Origin: Vibrio mexicanus
GTDB taxonomy: Bacteria > Pseudomonadota > Gammaproteobacteria > Enterobacterales > Vibrionaceae
Assembly: GCF_001012815.1 (NCBI RefSeq)
Contig: NZ_JYJP01000128.1
Coordinates: 20,215 to 84,214, forward strand
DNA: 64,000 bases
Direction: 5' to 3'
Both the position numbers and the translations under genes were made by a program. Every line of letters starts with the position of its first letter. Position 1 is the first letter of the stretch. A model generated the notes under the pieces. That model was not told the DNA's origin, made no database searches, and saw only the letters and a program-made list of their open reading frames with translations. Of this stretch, positions 18,056 through 26,129 are shown piece by piece.

Positions 18056-18967
18056 ATGACTATTTCACAATCCATGATCACCGATACACTCGGAATGTTC
18101 GCATTTTTGGCCGCAGAGCTTACGGTTCTGTTTCTTTTGATTAGCTATGGCGTTGGGGTACTGCAGCACTACATCCCGCCTGCGAAAATTCAAAAGATTC
18201 TGAGTGGTCAAAATGGTCGAGGTTATGTCGTGGCGAGCCTGCTTGGTGCCATTACTCCATTTTGTTCTTGCTCAACCATCCCGTTTCTTAAGGGGTTGTT
18301 AAGAGCAAAGGCTGATTTTGGCACTATGTTGGTTTTCCTGTTTGCCAGCCCACTGTTAAACCCGATCATTATTGGTTTATTCGCCGTGACGTTTGGCTTA
18401 CAGGTGACAGTGTTCTATTTTGTTGTTGCGATGGGCGTGTCAGTGATTGCTGGCTATACGCTAGAGAAGTTAGGCTTTGAGCGTTTTATCAAAGAAGAGG
18501 CTTACATCGAACCTGAATCAAAGGGTTGCGGCTCTAGCTGTGGTCAAAAACCACAGGTGTCGAAATGGCGCAAAATCTGGAACAGCACTTGGACTGATTT
18601 CAAAAAAGTGTTGCCTTATCTGCTGGGCGGTATTGCACTAGGCTCGTTGATTTACGGCTTCATGCCAACCGAGTTCATTGCTTCTGTCGCAAGTGACAAC
18701 AACCCATTCGCGATTCCTGTTGCGGCTGTGATTGGTATTCCATTGTACATTCGCACTGAAGCGGTTATTCCACTAAGTGCAGCCTTAGCGGCAAAAGGCA
18801 TGAGGTTAGGCGCGGTAATGGCTTTGATTATCGGTAGTGCAGGGGCGAGCTTAACAGAAGTTATCTTACTCAAGTCTATCTTCAAGAATCAGATGATCAT
18901 TGCCTTCTTGACTGTCATCTTGAGTATGGCGATTGGCGCAGGTTTCTTGTACCAGTTCCTATTCTAA
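18056..18967 (+). CDS. Permease of the ArsP/YraQ (DUF318) family
   Basis: Inner-membrane permease of 303 residues with about eight helices. The family motif TPFCSCSTIPFLKGLL (two reactive Cys) lies in the first half, with a second similar half-site (YIRTEAVIPLSAALAAKGM). A soluble loop between carries GCGSSCG, a likely metal-binding Cys pair. ArsP members export trivalent organoarsenicals; others have unknown substrates. Divergent from an ArsR repressor with vicinal Cys, which supports a metalloid or thiol-reactive cargo. Ends at a strong terminator. Confidence 0.85.
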   Translation: MTISQSMITDTLGMFAFLAAELTVLFLLISYGVGVLQHYIPPAKIQKILSGQNGRGYVVASLLGAITPFCSCSTIPFLKGLLRAKADFGTMLVFLFASPLLNPIIIGLFAVTFGLQVTVFYFVVAMGVSVIAGYTLEKLGFERFIKEEAYIEPESKGCGSSCGQKPQVSKWRKIWNSTWTDFKKVLPYLLGGIALGSLIYGFMPTEFIASVASDNNPFAIPVAAVIGIPLYIRTEAVIPLSAALAAKGMRLGAVMALIIGSAGASLTEVILLKSIFKNQMIIAFLTVILSMAIGAGFLYQFLF

Positions 18968-19015
18968 TTCGGCTTCAGTTCTACGCTCATTTCGGTGATG
19001 AGTTCCAGACAAACA

Positions 19016-19040
19016 GCGGCGCCTTTGAGCGCCGCTTTTT
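19016..19040 (+). terminator. Rho-independent terminator
   Basis: GCGGCGC/GCGCCGC seven-base GC stem, 6-base loop, five T, 50 bases past the permease stop. Confidence 0.9.
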
Positions 19041-19239
19041 CTATATTGTGGTTCGCCTTGATGATGAGGCTGGGCATGTGTAATGAAAGTCAATGTAACC
19101 CTAGCGCCAAATGTCGCAATGAAGGTCAAGGTTTGGCGATTATCTATAGAAATGTTAGCGACTTAGTCGCAAGGCTTCTCGCGAGGAGCGTTATTGACGA
19201 CTACCTTTATAGAAGCAATGGCTAATTAAGGATAATGGC

Positions 19240-19770
19240 ATGATAGGTTCAGTATTCAGTTGGATCACTCGAGGGTTTTTAGCGGCATTACTTTTATTCT
19301 CTGCGGCGTTTACCAATTTGGCGTATTCGGAGACAACACCTGAACTCGTAGGAGACCCCATTCTTTGGGTTAGCGGTAAGATCACCAACACCAATACGCC
19401 AGAGGGGCTGGTATTGGATGAGATGTTCATTAGCCAAATGGATATGGGACATATTGCAACATCCAACCACGTTGTGGAACAAGTGGCGTCTTATGAAGGG
19501 CCAACTATTGAGAGTGTCTTAGAACTTGCGGGTCACCAAGGGAAAGATGCGAAGTTCATTGCTTGGGATGATTATGTGGTGACCATTCCTATCGAAACGA
19601 TCAAACAATATGGATTACTGTTGGCGACGCACGAAAATGGAAAACGGATGACTATCGATGACAAAGGCCCGTTTTTCGTTGTGTTCCCGTTCACTGATAA
19701 CCCAGAGCTTCAAAATGACCTTTACTACAACCTGTCGGTTTGGCAGGTCAGAGAAATTATCGTCGAATGA
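19240..19770 (+). CDS. Periplasmic molybdopterin-oxidoreductase-fold protein, likely sensor partner
   Basis: Exported protein of 176 residues with a signal peptide ending near NLAYS. The mature part resembles the small SUOX-like fold proteins annotated as molybdopterin-binding oxidoreductase, with the hallmark late segment DDKGPFFVVFPF and a YYNLSVWQVREI C-terminus. It has no Cys residue at all, so it cannot hold Mo through the usual thiolate and probably binds a ligand instead of catalysing. Its stop overlaps the start of the hybrid kinase (ATGA), implying coupled expression and a role as the kinase's periplasmic sensor. Confidence 0.75.
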   Translation: MIGSVFSWITRGFLAALLLFSAAFTNLAYSETTPELVGDPILWVSGKITNTNTPEGLVLDEMFISQMDMGHIATSNHVVEQVASYEGPTIESVLELAGHQGKDAKFIAWDDYVVTIPIETIKQYGLLLATHENGKRMTIDDKGPFFVVFPFTDNPELQNDLYYNLSVWQVREIIVE

Positions 19771-21966
19771 TGAATAAGCTTTTGCAACGTTTGAGTCATC
19801 GTCAGCTCTTTTTGGGGCTGACTTTGTTTGTATTTATCATTGTTGCAGCGCTGCTCGTCTCAGTGCTTAAGTTTTATCAAGCCGTGGGGAGCAACATGCC
19901 CATGCCCTACGTGGCCGTTGTAAACAACAATGTGGGTTCTAAGATAAAAATATTGCAGCTTGTGAATGAAGTGGACAAGTATTCCAGTAATCCGACACTC
20001 AAACAGCTTACGAGCTTGAAATTTAAGAGCCGCGTACTCAAATCGAGTATATTCCAAGACCTGAATAGCCAAACGACGGAAGCGATTCATAAAGAGTTTG
20101 GCGATTTCGAAGAACTCAACAGGCTGCGTAGTCAGATTGAACATGTGTTTGACCAAATCGGGGCGTTGAACGGTGAGCAAGAGTCAAACATTCACGTGGC
20201 TCAGATTAGCCAAGATTTAAATGCCTTGTACAGAGACTTGAACTTCTATTTATCGGACTTTGTAACGGATGTTCAGCACACTCAAAATACCTATATCGAA
20301 AGCAAAGACAAACTGCATAAAGATCGCTACGTCTACATTACTGCCCTGCTGTTTCTAATTTTGTTCGGATTTGTAGCGGTTCTATTGATGTTTATGAATC
20401 AGCGTAAGTTGCTCACTCAATTGAACGAGCAAAAAGCCGAGCTTGAAGAGGCGAAGTATATTGCCGAAGAGAGTGCTGAGGCCAAAGCTCGGTTCTTGGC
20501 CAATACCTCCCACGAGATCCGTACACCACTGAATGCCATCATTGGTTTGAGTCATTCCGAGTACTATAAAACTGCTTCGCAAGACGAGCGCGACAACATT
20601 AGCTTGATTCATGAGTCAGGGCAGCATTTGCTTAGCTTGATTAACAACATACTCGATTTGAGCAAGATAGATTCAGGTAGAATGACGACGGAAAATATCG
20701 ATTTCGACTTGTATGAGTTGGCAAAATCAGCAGCAAGTTTGTTTGTCAGTAGCGATAAAGATAAGCACGTCGATGTTTCTGTTCACCTTCCTTCAAATTA
20801 CAAATACGTGCTTAACTCAGATTTCACTAAGCTCGCGCAAATCGTGACGAATCTGTGTTCCAATGCGATGAAATTTACCGAAAAAGGCGCGATAACGATA
20901 AAGCTTGATATCGAGCAGTTGACGACGACTCAAGCGACTTTAGTCATGACGGTGAAAGATACCGGCATCGGAATGAGTAAGGAGCAACAAAGTTCCGTGT
21001 TTGATGAGTTTGTTCAAGCAGATGAATCAACCACTCGCCGCTATGGCGGTACGGGGCTTGGGCTGTCAATTTGTAAGTCGTTAACAGAACACTTCAATGG
21101 CAGCATAGCGGTTCGAAGTGTGGTTGGGCTGGGGAGTGAGTTTAAAGTTTGTATTCCGGTTACGGTGGCAGAGAAAACGCCGATTACCAAGACGGCAAAT
21201 ACCCCTCGAGTTAAGGTGTATTCTAAGAATGTCCACATGTGTGAAATGATCAGGGCGGAGTTAAAACTGCATGAACTCTATTCCCCGAGCGGAGAATGGG
21301 TGATTTACTATCACGATGCATCAAGCAACTTGGCTCAAGAACTGGCGAAGCTCGAACAGGAATTCAGTGAAAAGATCATCGTAATCATACATATTAATCA
21401 CCGCAGTCAGTTAGGGGTGAGCAAGCTCTTTATCGCTAAACCCTACTGCAATCTAGAGTTAGTCGAAGCGCTGCTTGAACAAACATCTGAGATTGAAGTA
21501 GACAACAATCCATTAAGCGTTGAGGTGCCTACTGACTCGAATGTCGAGGCAGAGGCTGAACTCACATCGCCCCCTAACTTGTCTGGAATCAGAACCCTAT
21601 TGGTCGAAGACATGCGAGTAAATCAGATTGTCGCACAAAAGACGCTCAGCCAACTCGGGATTCAACCTGATATAGCGGAAAATGGTCAAGAGTGTTTGGA
21701 CACGTTGGCAAAGGCAGACTTTGATGTGATTTTCTTGGATATTCAGATGCCAGTTCTTGATGGTGTAGAAAGCTTTAAAGCAAATCAAAAAACGCAATCT
21801 TGCGCCTAATACGATTGTAATCGCGATGACGGCAAATACCTTTGATAGCGATGTCGCCATGTACTTTAACCTTGGCTTTGATGATGTCATCGCAAAACCC
21901 TACACACTTGAAGGGGTCAAAGCGGTGCTTCTTAAACACCTAAATCAAACGCAAGTGGCATCATAA
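19767..21966 (+). CDS. Hybrid sensor histidine kinase (one frameshift)
   Basis: Membrane-bound hybrid kinase of about 730 residues. Start at ATG 19767, which overlaps the previous stop. Helix 1 lies at about residues 13-35, then a 165-residue periplasmic helical sensor, helix 2 at about 195-215 and a coiled linker. HisKA has ANTSHEIRTPLNAIIG (phospho-His), and the ATPase has TNLCSNAMKFTEKG (N box), DTGIGM (G1) and GGTGLGLSI (G2). A C-terminal receiver carries VIFLDIQMPVLDG. The frame breaks near 21777 in TTTAAAGC, where one extra A stands; removing it continues KQIKKRNLAPNTIVIAMTAN to VLLKHLNQTQVAS. Partner regulator not in this window. Confidence 0.88.
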
Positions 21967-22031
21967 GCGAGAGATCTCTGAATCTAATTCACGAGTCGTT
22001 ACAATTTCAAATTACGTGTTTGTTCGGCCTC

Positions 22032-22050
22032 TTGACTAAGCTTTAGTCAA
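22032..22050. promoter_or_regulatory. Palindrome upstream of the stress-protein gene
   Basis: TTGACTAA-GCT-TTAGTCAA has perfect 8-base arms and ends 14 bases before the start codon. Spacing differs from an FNR box. It may be an operator or part of an early terminator for the kinase gene. Confidence 0.4.
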
Positions 22051-22064
22051 TATAGGAGGTGTGT

Positions 22065-23000
22065 ATGAAGCGTTTCGAGAACATACTTTTCGCCACACAA
22101 GGCTTACCAGGACATGCAGAGGCCCTCGGCCAAGCGATGCAAATCGCCGCGAATAACCGTGTGCCTCTTACTGGATTGATCGCCTGCCCTTATTTCCCAG
22201 GAGACATGGCGCAATATCAGGTGAGCTTTGAACAAGCTTTGATGGATACGGTTCAGCAAAGCATCGACACTTGTCGAGTGGAAAGCCAAATCACGAGCGA
22301 CGCGGTGCCGTTTCCTATTGAAACCAAAACCAGCGAGCAACCTGCCGTGTGCATCATAAAACACGCGCAGTCGCATCATCATGATCTTATCATCAAAGAA
22401 GCCGAACCACTCAATGAAGGCGCCGAAGGGTTTAAAGCGATCGACATGACCTTGTTGCGAAAATGCCCAAGTGCAGTCTGGCTTCAGCGTCCTACCGACA
22501 AACCCCGCCTCAAAAGACGAGTGGCTGTAGCGATAGATCCTTTTACCGAGACGGAAGAGCACCACGCACTCTCATTGCGACTGCTGGAACTGGCCTGCTC
22601 AATTGCTGATTCTTGTGATAGCCGACTTCACGTCGTTTCCTGTTGGGAAAACTATCTAGAGAGCTATTTAGACAATCAAGGCTGGATTCAAATCGATGAG
22701 CAACAGTTAGCCAGTGAAGTCGCTAAAGCTCAACGAGACCACCATCATGCTTTGAAAATGCTGATTTCTGAAGCTGGAGTGTCTTGTGAAACGGTGATTC
22801 ACCATTTGCACGGTAAACCAGATCTGAAAATTCCAGAAAGCGTAGAAGAGTTGGATATAGACGTGCTGGTCATGGGAACTCTAGCACGAACAGGGATAGC
22901 TGGGTTTGTGATAGGCAATACGGCAGAAAACATCCTGCAGTCAATCACTTGCTCTTTAGTGGCAATGAAGCCAGAGGGTTTCATTTCCCCCATTCGATAG
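22065..23000 (+). CDS. Tandem universal stress protein (UspE-like)
   Basis: Cytoplasmic protein of 311 residues with two Usp domains in tandem, as in UspE. The first starts KRFENILFATQG; the second begins RRVAVAIDPFTETEEHH and has the nucleotide-loop-like VMGTLARTGIAGFVIGNTAENIL (the G-2x-G-9x-G(S/T) motif). Start at ATG 22065, five bases after AGGAGG; a GTG two codons earlier is in frame. Role in stress survival or motility by analogy with UspE. Alone, with its own palindrome upstream. Confidence 0.88.
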   Translation: MKRFENILFATQGLPGHAEALGQAMQIAANNRVPLTGLIACPYFPGDMAQYQVSFEQALMDTVQQSIDTCRVESQITSDAVPFPIETKTSEQPAVCIIKHAQSHHHDLIIKEAEPLNEGAEGFKAIDMTLLRKCPSAVWLQRPTDKPRLKRRVAVAIDPFTETEEHHALSLRLLELACSIADSCDSRLHVVSCWENYLESYLDNQGWIQIDEQQLASEVAKAQRDHHHALKMLISEAGVSCETVIHHLHGKPDLKIPESVEELDIDVLVMGTLARTGIAGFVIGNTAENILQSITCSLVAMKPEGFISPIR

Positions 23001-23077
23001 CTGCAAGAACAATCGTTATCGAATTAAATACCTAGATAGAATCGCGAACTGACTTATTGCTGTGAGTACTCAGCAGG

Positions 23078-23129
23078 GCTTTGTCATTACCTATATGCCT
23101 TGGCTAGGGCATATAGGTAATGACAAAGC
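23078..23129. repeat. 22-bp perfect inverted repeat with 8-base loop
   Basis: Arms 23078-23099 and 23108-23129 are exact complements (GCTTTGTCATTACC... with ...GGTAATGACAAAGC). It is much longer than the terminators here, and only a loose T-rich stretch follows about 9 bases later. Lies between the stress-protein gene and the zinc-ribbon gene. Confidence 0.9.
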
Positions 23130-23187
23130 TTAAGTGTATTTTTGTTTAGGTTTACTAACAACGTCAGTAATAAAGAAGGAGATAAGT

Positions 23188-23367
23188 ATGAAAGCTCAAT
23201 GCCCGATTTGCCGCACAGAACTATTAGAGCGTGCAGACAGCCATATCTGTCCGAGAAACACGATTGGTGATTGCTCCTATGACGCGCAAAGTGTTTCGAG
23301 CTCTGAATCGAGACATGAGTTTGAACGGACGGAGGAATTCGGTGACACCATTTTTCTTGAGCGCTAG
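23188..23367 (+). CDS. Small zinc-ribbon-like protein, 59 residues
   Basis: Starts at ATG 23188 with AAGGAG 7 bases upstream; upstream in-frame codons lack support. Four Cys are arranged as CPIC...CP...C (MKAQCPICRTELLERADSHICPRNTIGDC), fitting a zinc knuckle, followed by an acidic Ser/Glu tail. Function unknown. Preceded by the 22-bp hairpin and closed by a strong terminator, so it is its own unit. Confidence 0.7.
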   Translation: MKAQCPICRTELLERADSHICPRNTIGDCSYDAQSVSSSESRHEFERTEEFGDTIFLER

Positions 23368-23386
23368 GTAGAGGAGATCTAAGAGA

Positions 23387-23415
23387 GCGGGCCTAGGATT
23401 TTGGGCCCGCTTTTT
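23387..23415 (+). terminator. Rho-independent terminator
   Basis: GCGGGCC/GGCCCGC stem with five T, 20 bases after the zinc-ribbon gene. Confidence 0.88.
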
Positions 23416-23594
23416 ACTGATACCTTCCCCACGTTGGGTATTATCAGAGTATACCCAAAGCGAACGAAGCGACCAAAATCAGATCCTCTAGACGTGTAAA
23501 AAACCGATATCGAAAATCCGCAATTTTATTCTATTCACCATAACTTGGGCTCTCTATACTGAATGCATGTTTCAAACTAGCAGAGCACAATGAC

Positions 23595-24422
23595 ATGGAA
23601 GAGCAATTCAGTTATTTAAAAAGCCCTCATACTGCTGGTTTGAGTGCGTTCAGCGCCAAAATGAAAGAGTTCAGCTACGTTAAACATGCGCATGAAGAGT
23701 ACAGTATTGGTGTGACTTGCAGTGGCCGACAGGACTTTTTTAGTGATGGCAAATACCACAAAAGTAATGCTGGAAACATCATCTTCTTTAATCCTGAACA
23801 GGTACACGATGGCTGTGCTGGCGCTGGGGAGGAGATGCAATATCGCATGCTCTATATTCCTGAGCCGGTCATTACCGACCTTGCTCAAACTATTACAGGC
23901 AATCAAACACACCCGATTCGCTTAACCTCATCATTGTTCCAAGATCGTTTGCTAAGAGAGCAGGTGTTTAATCTAGCTGGTTTAATAAACCGTGCTGAAC
24001 CGTCTTCATCATTGGAAGAAGAGCATTTGCTTATGGCTGTCGCCCATTCAATTGTTCGACTTGGCGGGAAGTCAGTTGAACCGCTATCAACAAGGCATCG
24101 CAAAGAGACTTTGTTGGAGCGTGCCAAAGAGTTCATCCACTACAACCTTCATCGAAAAATGACGATTGATGAAATCGCCAGTGCAGCGAGTATGTCTAAG
24201 TACCACTTTATCCGGCTGTTCAACGAACAGTTTGGTATGACGCCGCATCAATATGTGCTGAGTTCGAGAATCAATCGCTGCAAGCAAGCACTTGAATTAG
24301 GCGATAAAGCGGTGAATATCGCGACCCAGTTTGGGTTTTCGGATTTAAGCCATTTAAATCGTAACTTTAAAAGTACTTTTGGCATCACGCCAAATCAATA
24401 CCAGCAACAGCTTTTTGAATAA
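23595..24422 (+). CDS. AraC-family transcriptional regulator
   Basis: Regulator of 275 residues: an N-terminal cupin-like AraC ligand domain (HEEYSIGVTCSGRQDFF, NPEQVHDG) and a C-terminal double helix-turn-helix (MTIDEIASAASMSKYHFIRLFNEQFGMTPHQYV ... ATQFGFSDLSHLNRNFKSTFGITPNQY, quoted as segments). The same AraC-LysE neighbour order is common, with the AraC protein controlling the exporter. Intact, starts at ATG 23595. Confidence 0.9.
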   Translation: MEEQFSYLKSPHTAGLSAFSAKMKEFSYVKHAHEEYSIGVTCSGRQDFFSDGKYHKSNAGNIIFFNPEQVHDGCAGAGEEMQYRMLYIPEPVITDLAQTITGNQTHPIRLTSSLFQDRLLREQVFNLAGLINRAEPSSSLEEEHLLMAVAHSIVRLGGKSVEPLSTRHRKETLLERAKEFIHYNLHRKMTIDEIASAASMSKYHFIRLFNEQFGMTPHQYVLSSRINRCKQALELGDKAVNIATQFGFSDLSHLNRNFKSTFGITPNQYQQQLFE

Positions 24423-24495
24423 CACCCGACAGTCACTCTGTATGGGGTAGTCAAAACAAGCAGTCACACAATCTAGTCAATAAAAGTCAGCTCTT

Positions 24496-25113
24496 ATGAT
24501 AGACATAATTCTTTATGCCTTCGGGGTCATGTACACCCCTGGGCCAGTGAACGCTATTTGCCTAAATAGTGGTGTACAAAGGCAAAAAGCCATCTTGGGC
24601 TTTTGCCTCGGGGTTTCCATTGCAATGTTTGCGATGTTCAGCTCCGTGTCATTGTTGGGTGAACAACTGGTGAACGATGCCTTACTGCGAGGGACGGCGA
24701 TATTGGGTAGCGCTTATGTTTTATAGCTTGCCTACAAAGTGTTTTCTAGCTCGGTAAGTCGTCAAAATGATGTTCAAAAGCAGTTACTGACCGCACGAGA
24801 TGGGTTTATGTTGCAAATACTAAACCCTAAGGGACTGACTGTGGCTCTGCCTATCGCCACCGTCCAGTTTCCATCTGCTGGTATCACAGGTAATTATCTA
24901 TTGGTCTGGTGTGCCATCTTGGCAGTATTAGCCTTCGGTGCGCCGCTGGTTTACTTCGTGATGGGCCGCTTGATTGGACGAAATATCCGGCAGACAAACG
25001 TTCTGAACTTGGTGAACAAACTAATGGGGTTACTACTTCTGTTTGTTGGGGTGAACATGGGGTTGCCAGCTCTACTTGAGCTTGCTGAATGTTATGGTTT
25101 AATAGCAGGGTAA
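24496..25113 (+). pseudogene. LysE/RhtB-family amino-acid exporter with in-frame stop
   Basis: Six-helix exporter of 205 codons. It begins MIDIILYAFGVMYTPGPVN, the RhtB signature, and ends GVNMGLPALLELAECYGLIAG. At 24724-24726 a TAG interrupts GSAYVL-stop-LAYKVF in the same frame; relatives have Trp here, so TGG became TAG by one substitution. This differs from the indels elsewhere in the window. It could be a real nonsense mutation, a wrong base call, or natural polymorphism. Followed by a homocysteine methyltransferase gene 26 bases on, suggesting export linked to methionine or a related amino acid. Confidence 0.8.
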
Positions 25114-25139
25114 AAACGATAAGCAGTCAGTGAGTCAAC

Positions 25140-26042
25140 ATGGTGAAGTTAACGATATTAGATGGTGGTATGGGGCGTGAGCTAGAGCGTATTGGAGCGC
25201 CGTTTTCTCAGCCATTGTGGAGTGCACAAGCGCTGATTGAATCGCCACACTATGTTAAGCAAGCGCATCAAGCATTCATTGATTCGGGCGCTGAGATCAT
25301 CACGGTTAACAGTTATGCGTGCGTGCCATTCCATTTGGGTGAAGAACTCTACGCTAAACAAGGCGTTCAACTGGCGAGAAAAGCGGCTCAGTTGGCTTAT
25401 GAAGTGGCTAAGGACGCCGAGCCTAAAGTGCTGGTGGCGGGGTCGATTCCACCTGTGTTTGGCTCTTACCGACCAGAGTTATTTGAAGCCGAAAAAGGCA
25501 AAAGGATCAGTGCAGAGCTTCTGCAAGCACAAGATGAGTATGTTGATCTTTGGCTGGTTGAAACCGTCGCGAGTATTGCTGAAGCGAAAGCGCTTAATGA
25601 GGTGTTAAGCCTTACCGATAAACCCTCCTATATTTGCTTTACCTTGCAAGATGAAGAAGAAGCAACGGCGAAGTTGCGCTCCGGCGAGGAAGTAGCTGAC
25701 GCCGTAGAGTGTTTGTTGGACGCGGGGTCAAAGGGGCTATTTTTTAACTGCTCTATTCCAGAAGTTATTGAGCAAGCGATTCGCGATGTGAATCGAGTCT
25801 GTAAGTTGCGAGGAATATCGCTGGAGATTGGCGTGTTTGCCAATAGTTTCACCCCGATTAAATCAGGCCATCAAGCCAATGAGTCGATTCAAACCGTAAG
25901 ACATTTTTCTCCAGAGGAATATTTACAGTTCGCCAAGCGCTGGCATGAGTTAGGCGCATCGATTATTGGTGGGTGCTGCGGCATTGAACCGAGACACATT
26001 GAGGTGCTGGCAAGGTGGAAAGCTGGCTTAGACTCTGAATGA
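25140..26042 (+). CDS. Homocysteine S-methyltransferase family protein
   Basis: TIM-barrel methyltransferase of 300 residues that makes methionine from homocysteine and a methyl donor such as S-methylmethionine. It starts with the family motif LDGGMGRELERIG; zinc ligands are the Cys in LFFNCSIPEV and the pair in IIGGCCGIEPRHI. It lacks the cobalamin domains of MetH. Downstream of the LysE-type gene, probably one transcript, and closed by a terminator. Confidence 0.88.
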   Translation: MVKLTILDGGMGRELERIGAPFSQPLWSAQALIESPHYVKQAHQAFIDSGAEIITVNSYACVPFHLGEELYAKQGVQLARKAAQLAYEVAKDAEPKVLVAGSIPPVFGSYRPELFEAEKGKRISAELLQAQDEYVDLWLVETVASIAEAKALNEVLSLTDKPSYICFTLQDEEEATAKLRSGEEVADAVECLLDAGSKGLFFNCSIPEVIEQAIRDVNRVCKLRGISLEIGVFANSFTPIKSGHQANESIQTVRHFSPEEYLQFAKRWHELGASIIGGCCGIEPRHIEVLARWKAGLDSE

Positions 26043-26075
26043 TCGAGAAGGTTAACCGCGATTGATAGACGAGAT

Positions 26076-26099
26076 AAGAGCCGCATAAGCGGCTCTTTT
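26076..26099 (+). terminator. Rho-independent terminator
   Basis: AAGAGCCG/CGGCTCTT stem, 6-base loop, four T. Confidence 0.8.
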
Positions 26100-26129
26100 G
26101 TCTGATGCATGATTAGCCTTTGGAAAGGA

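Noticed and set aside
18995..19225. 76-codon ORF after the permease gene
   Set aside because: It spans the permease's terminator, has no Shine-Dalgarno sequence or family resemblance.
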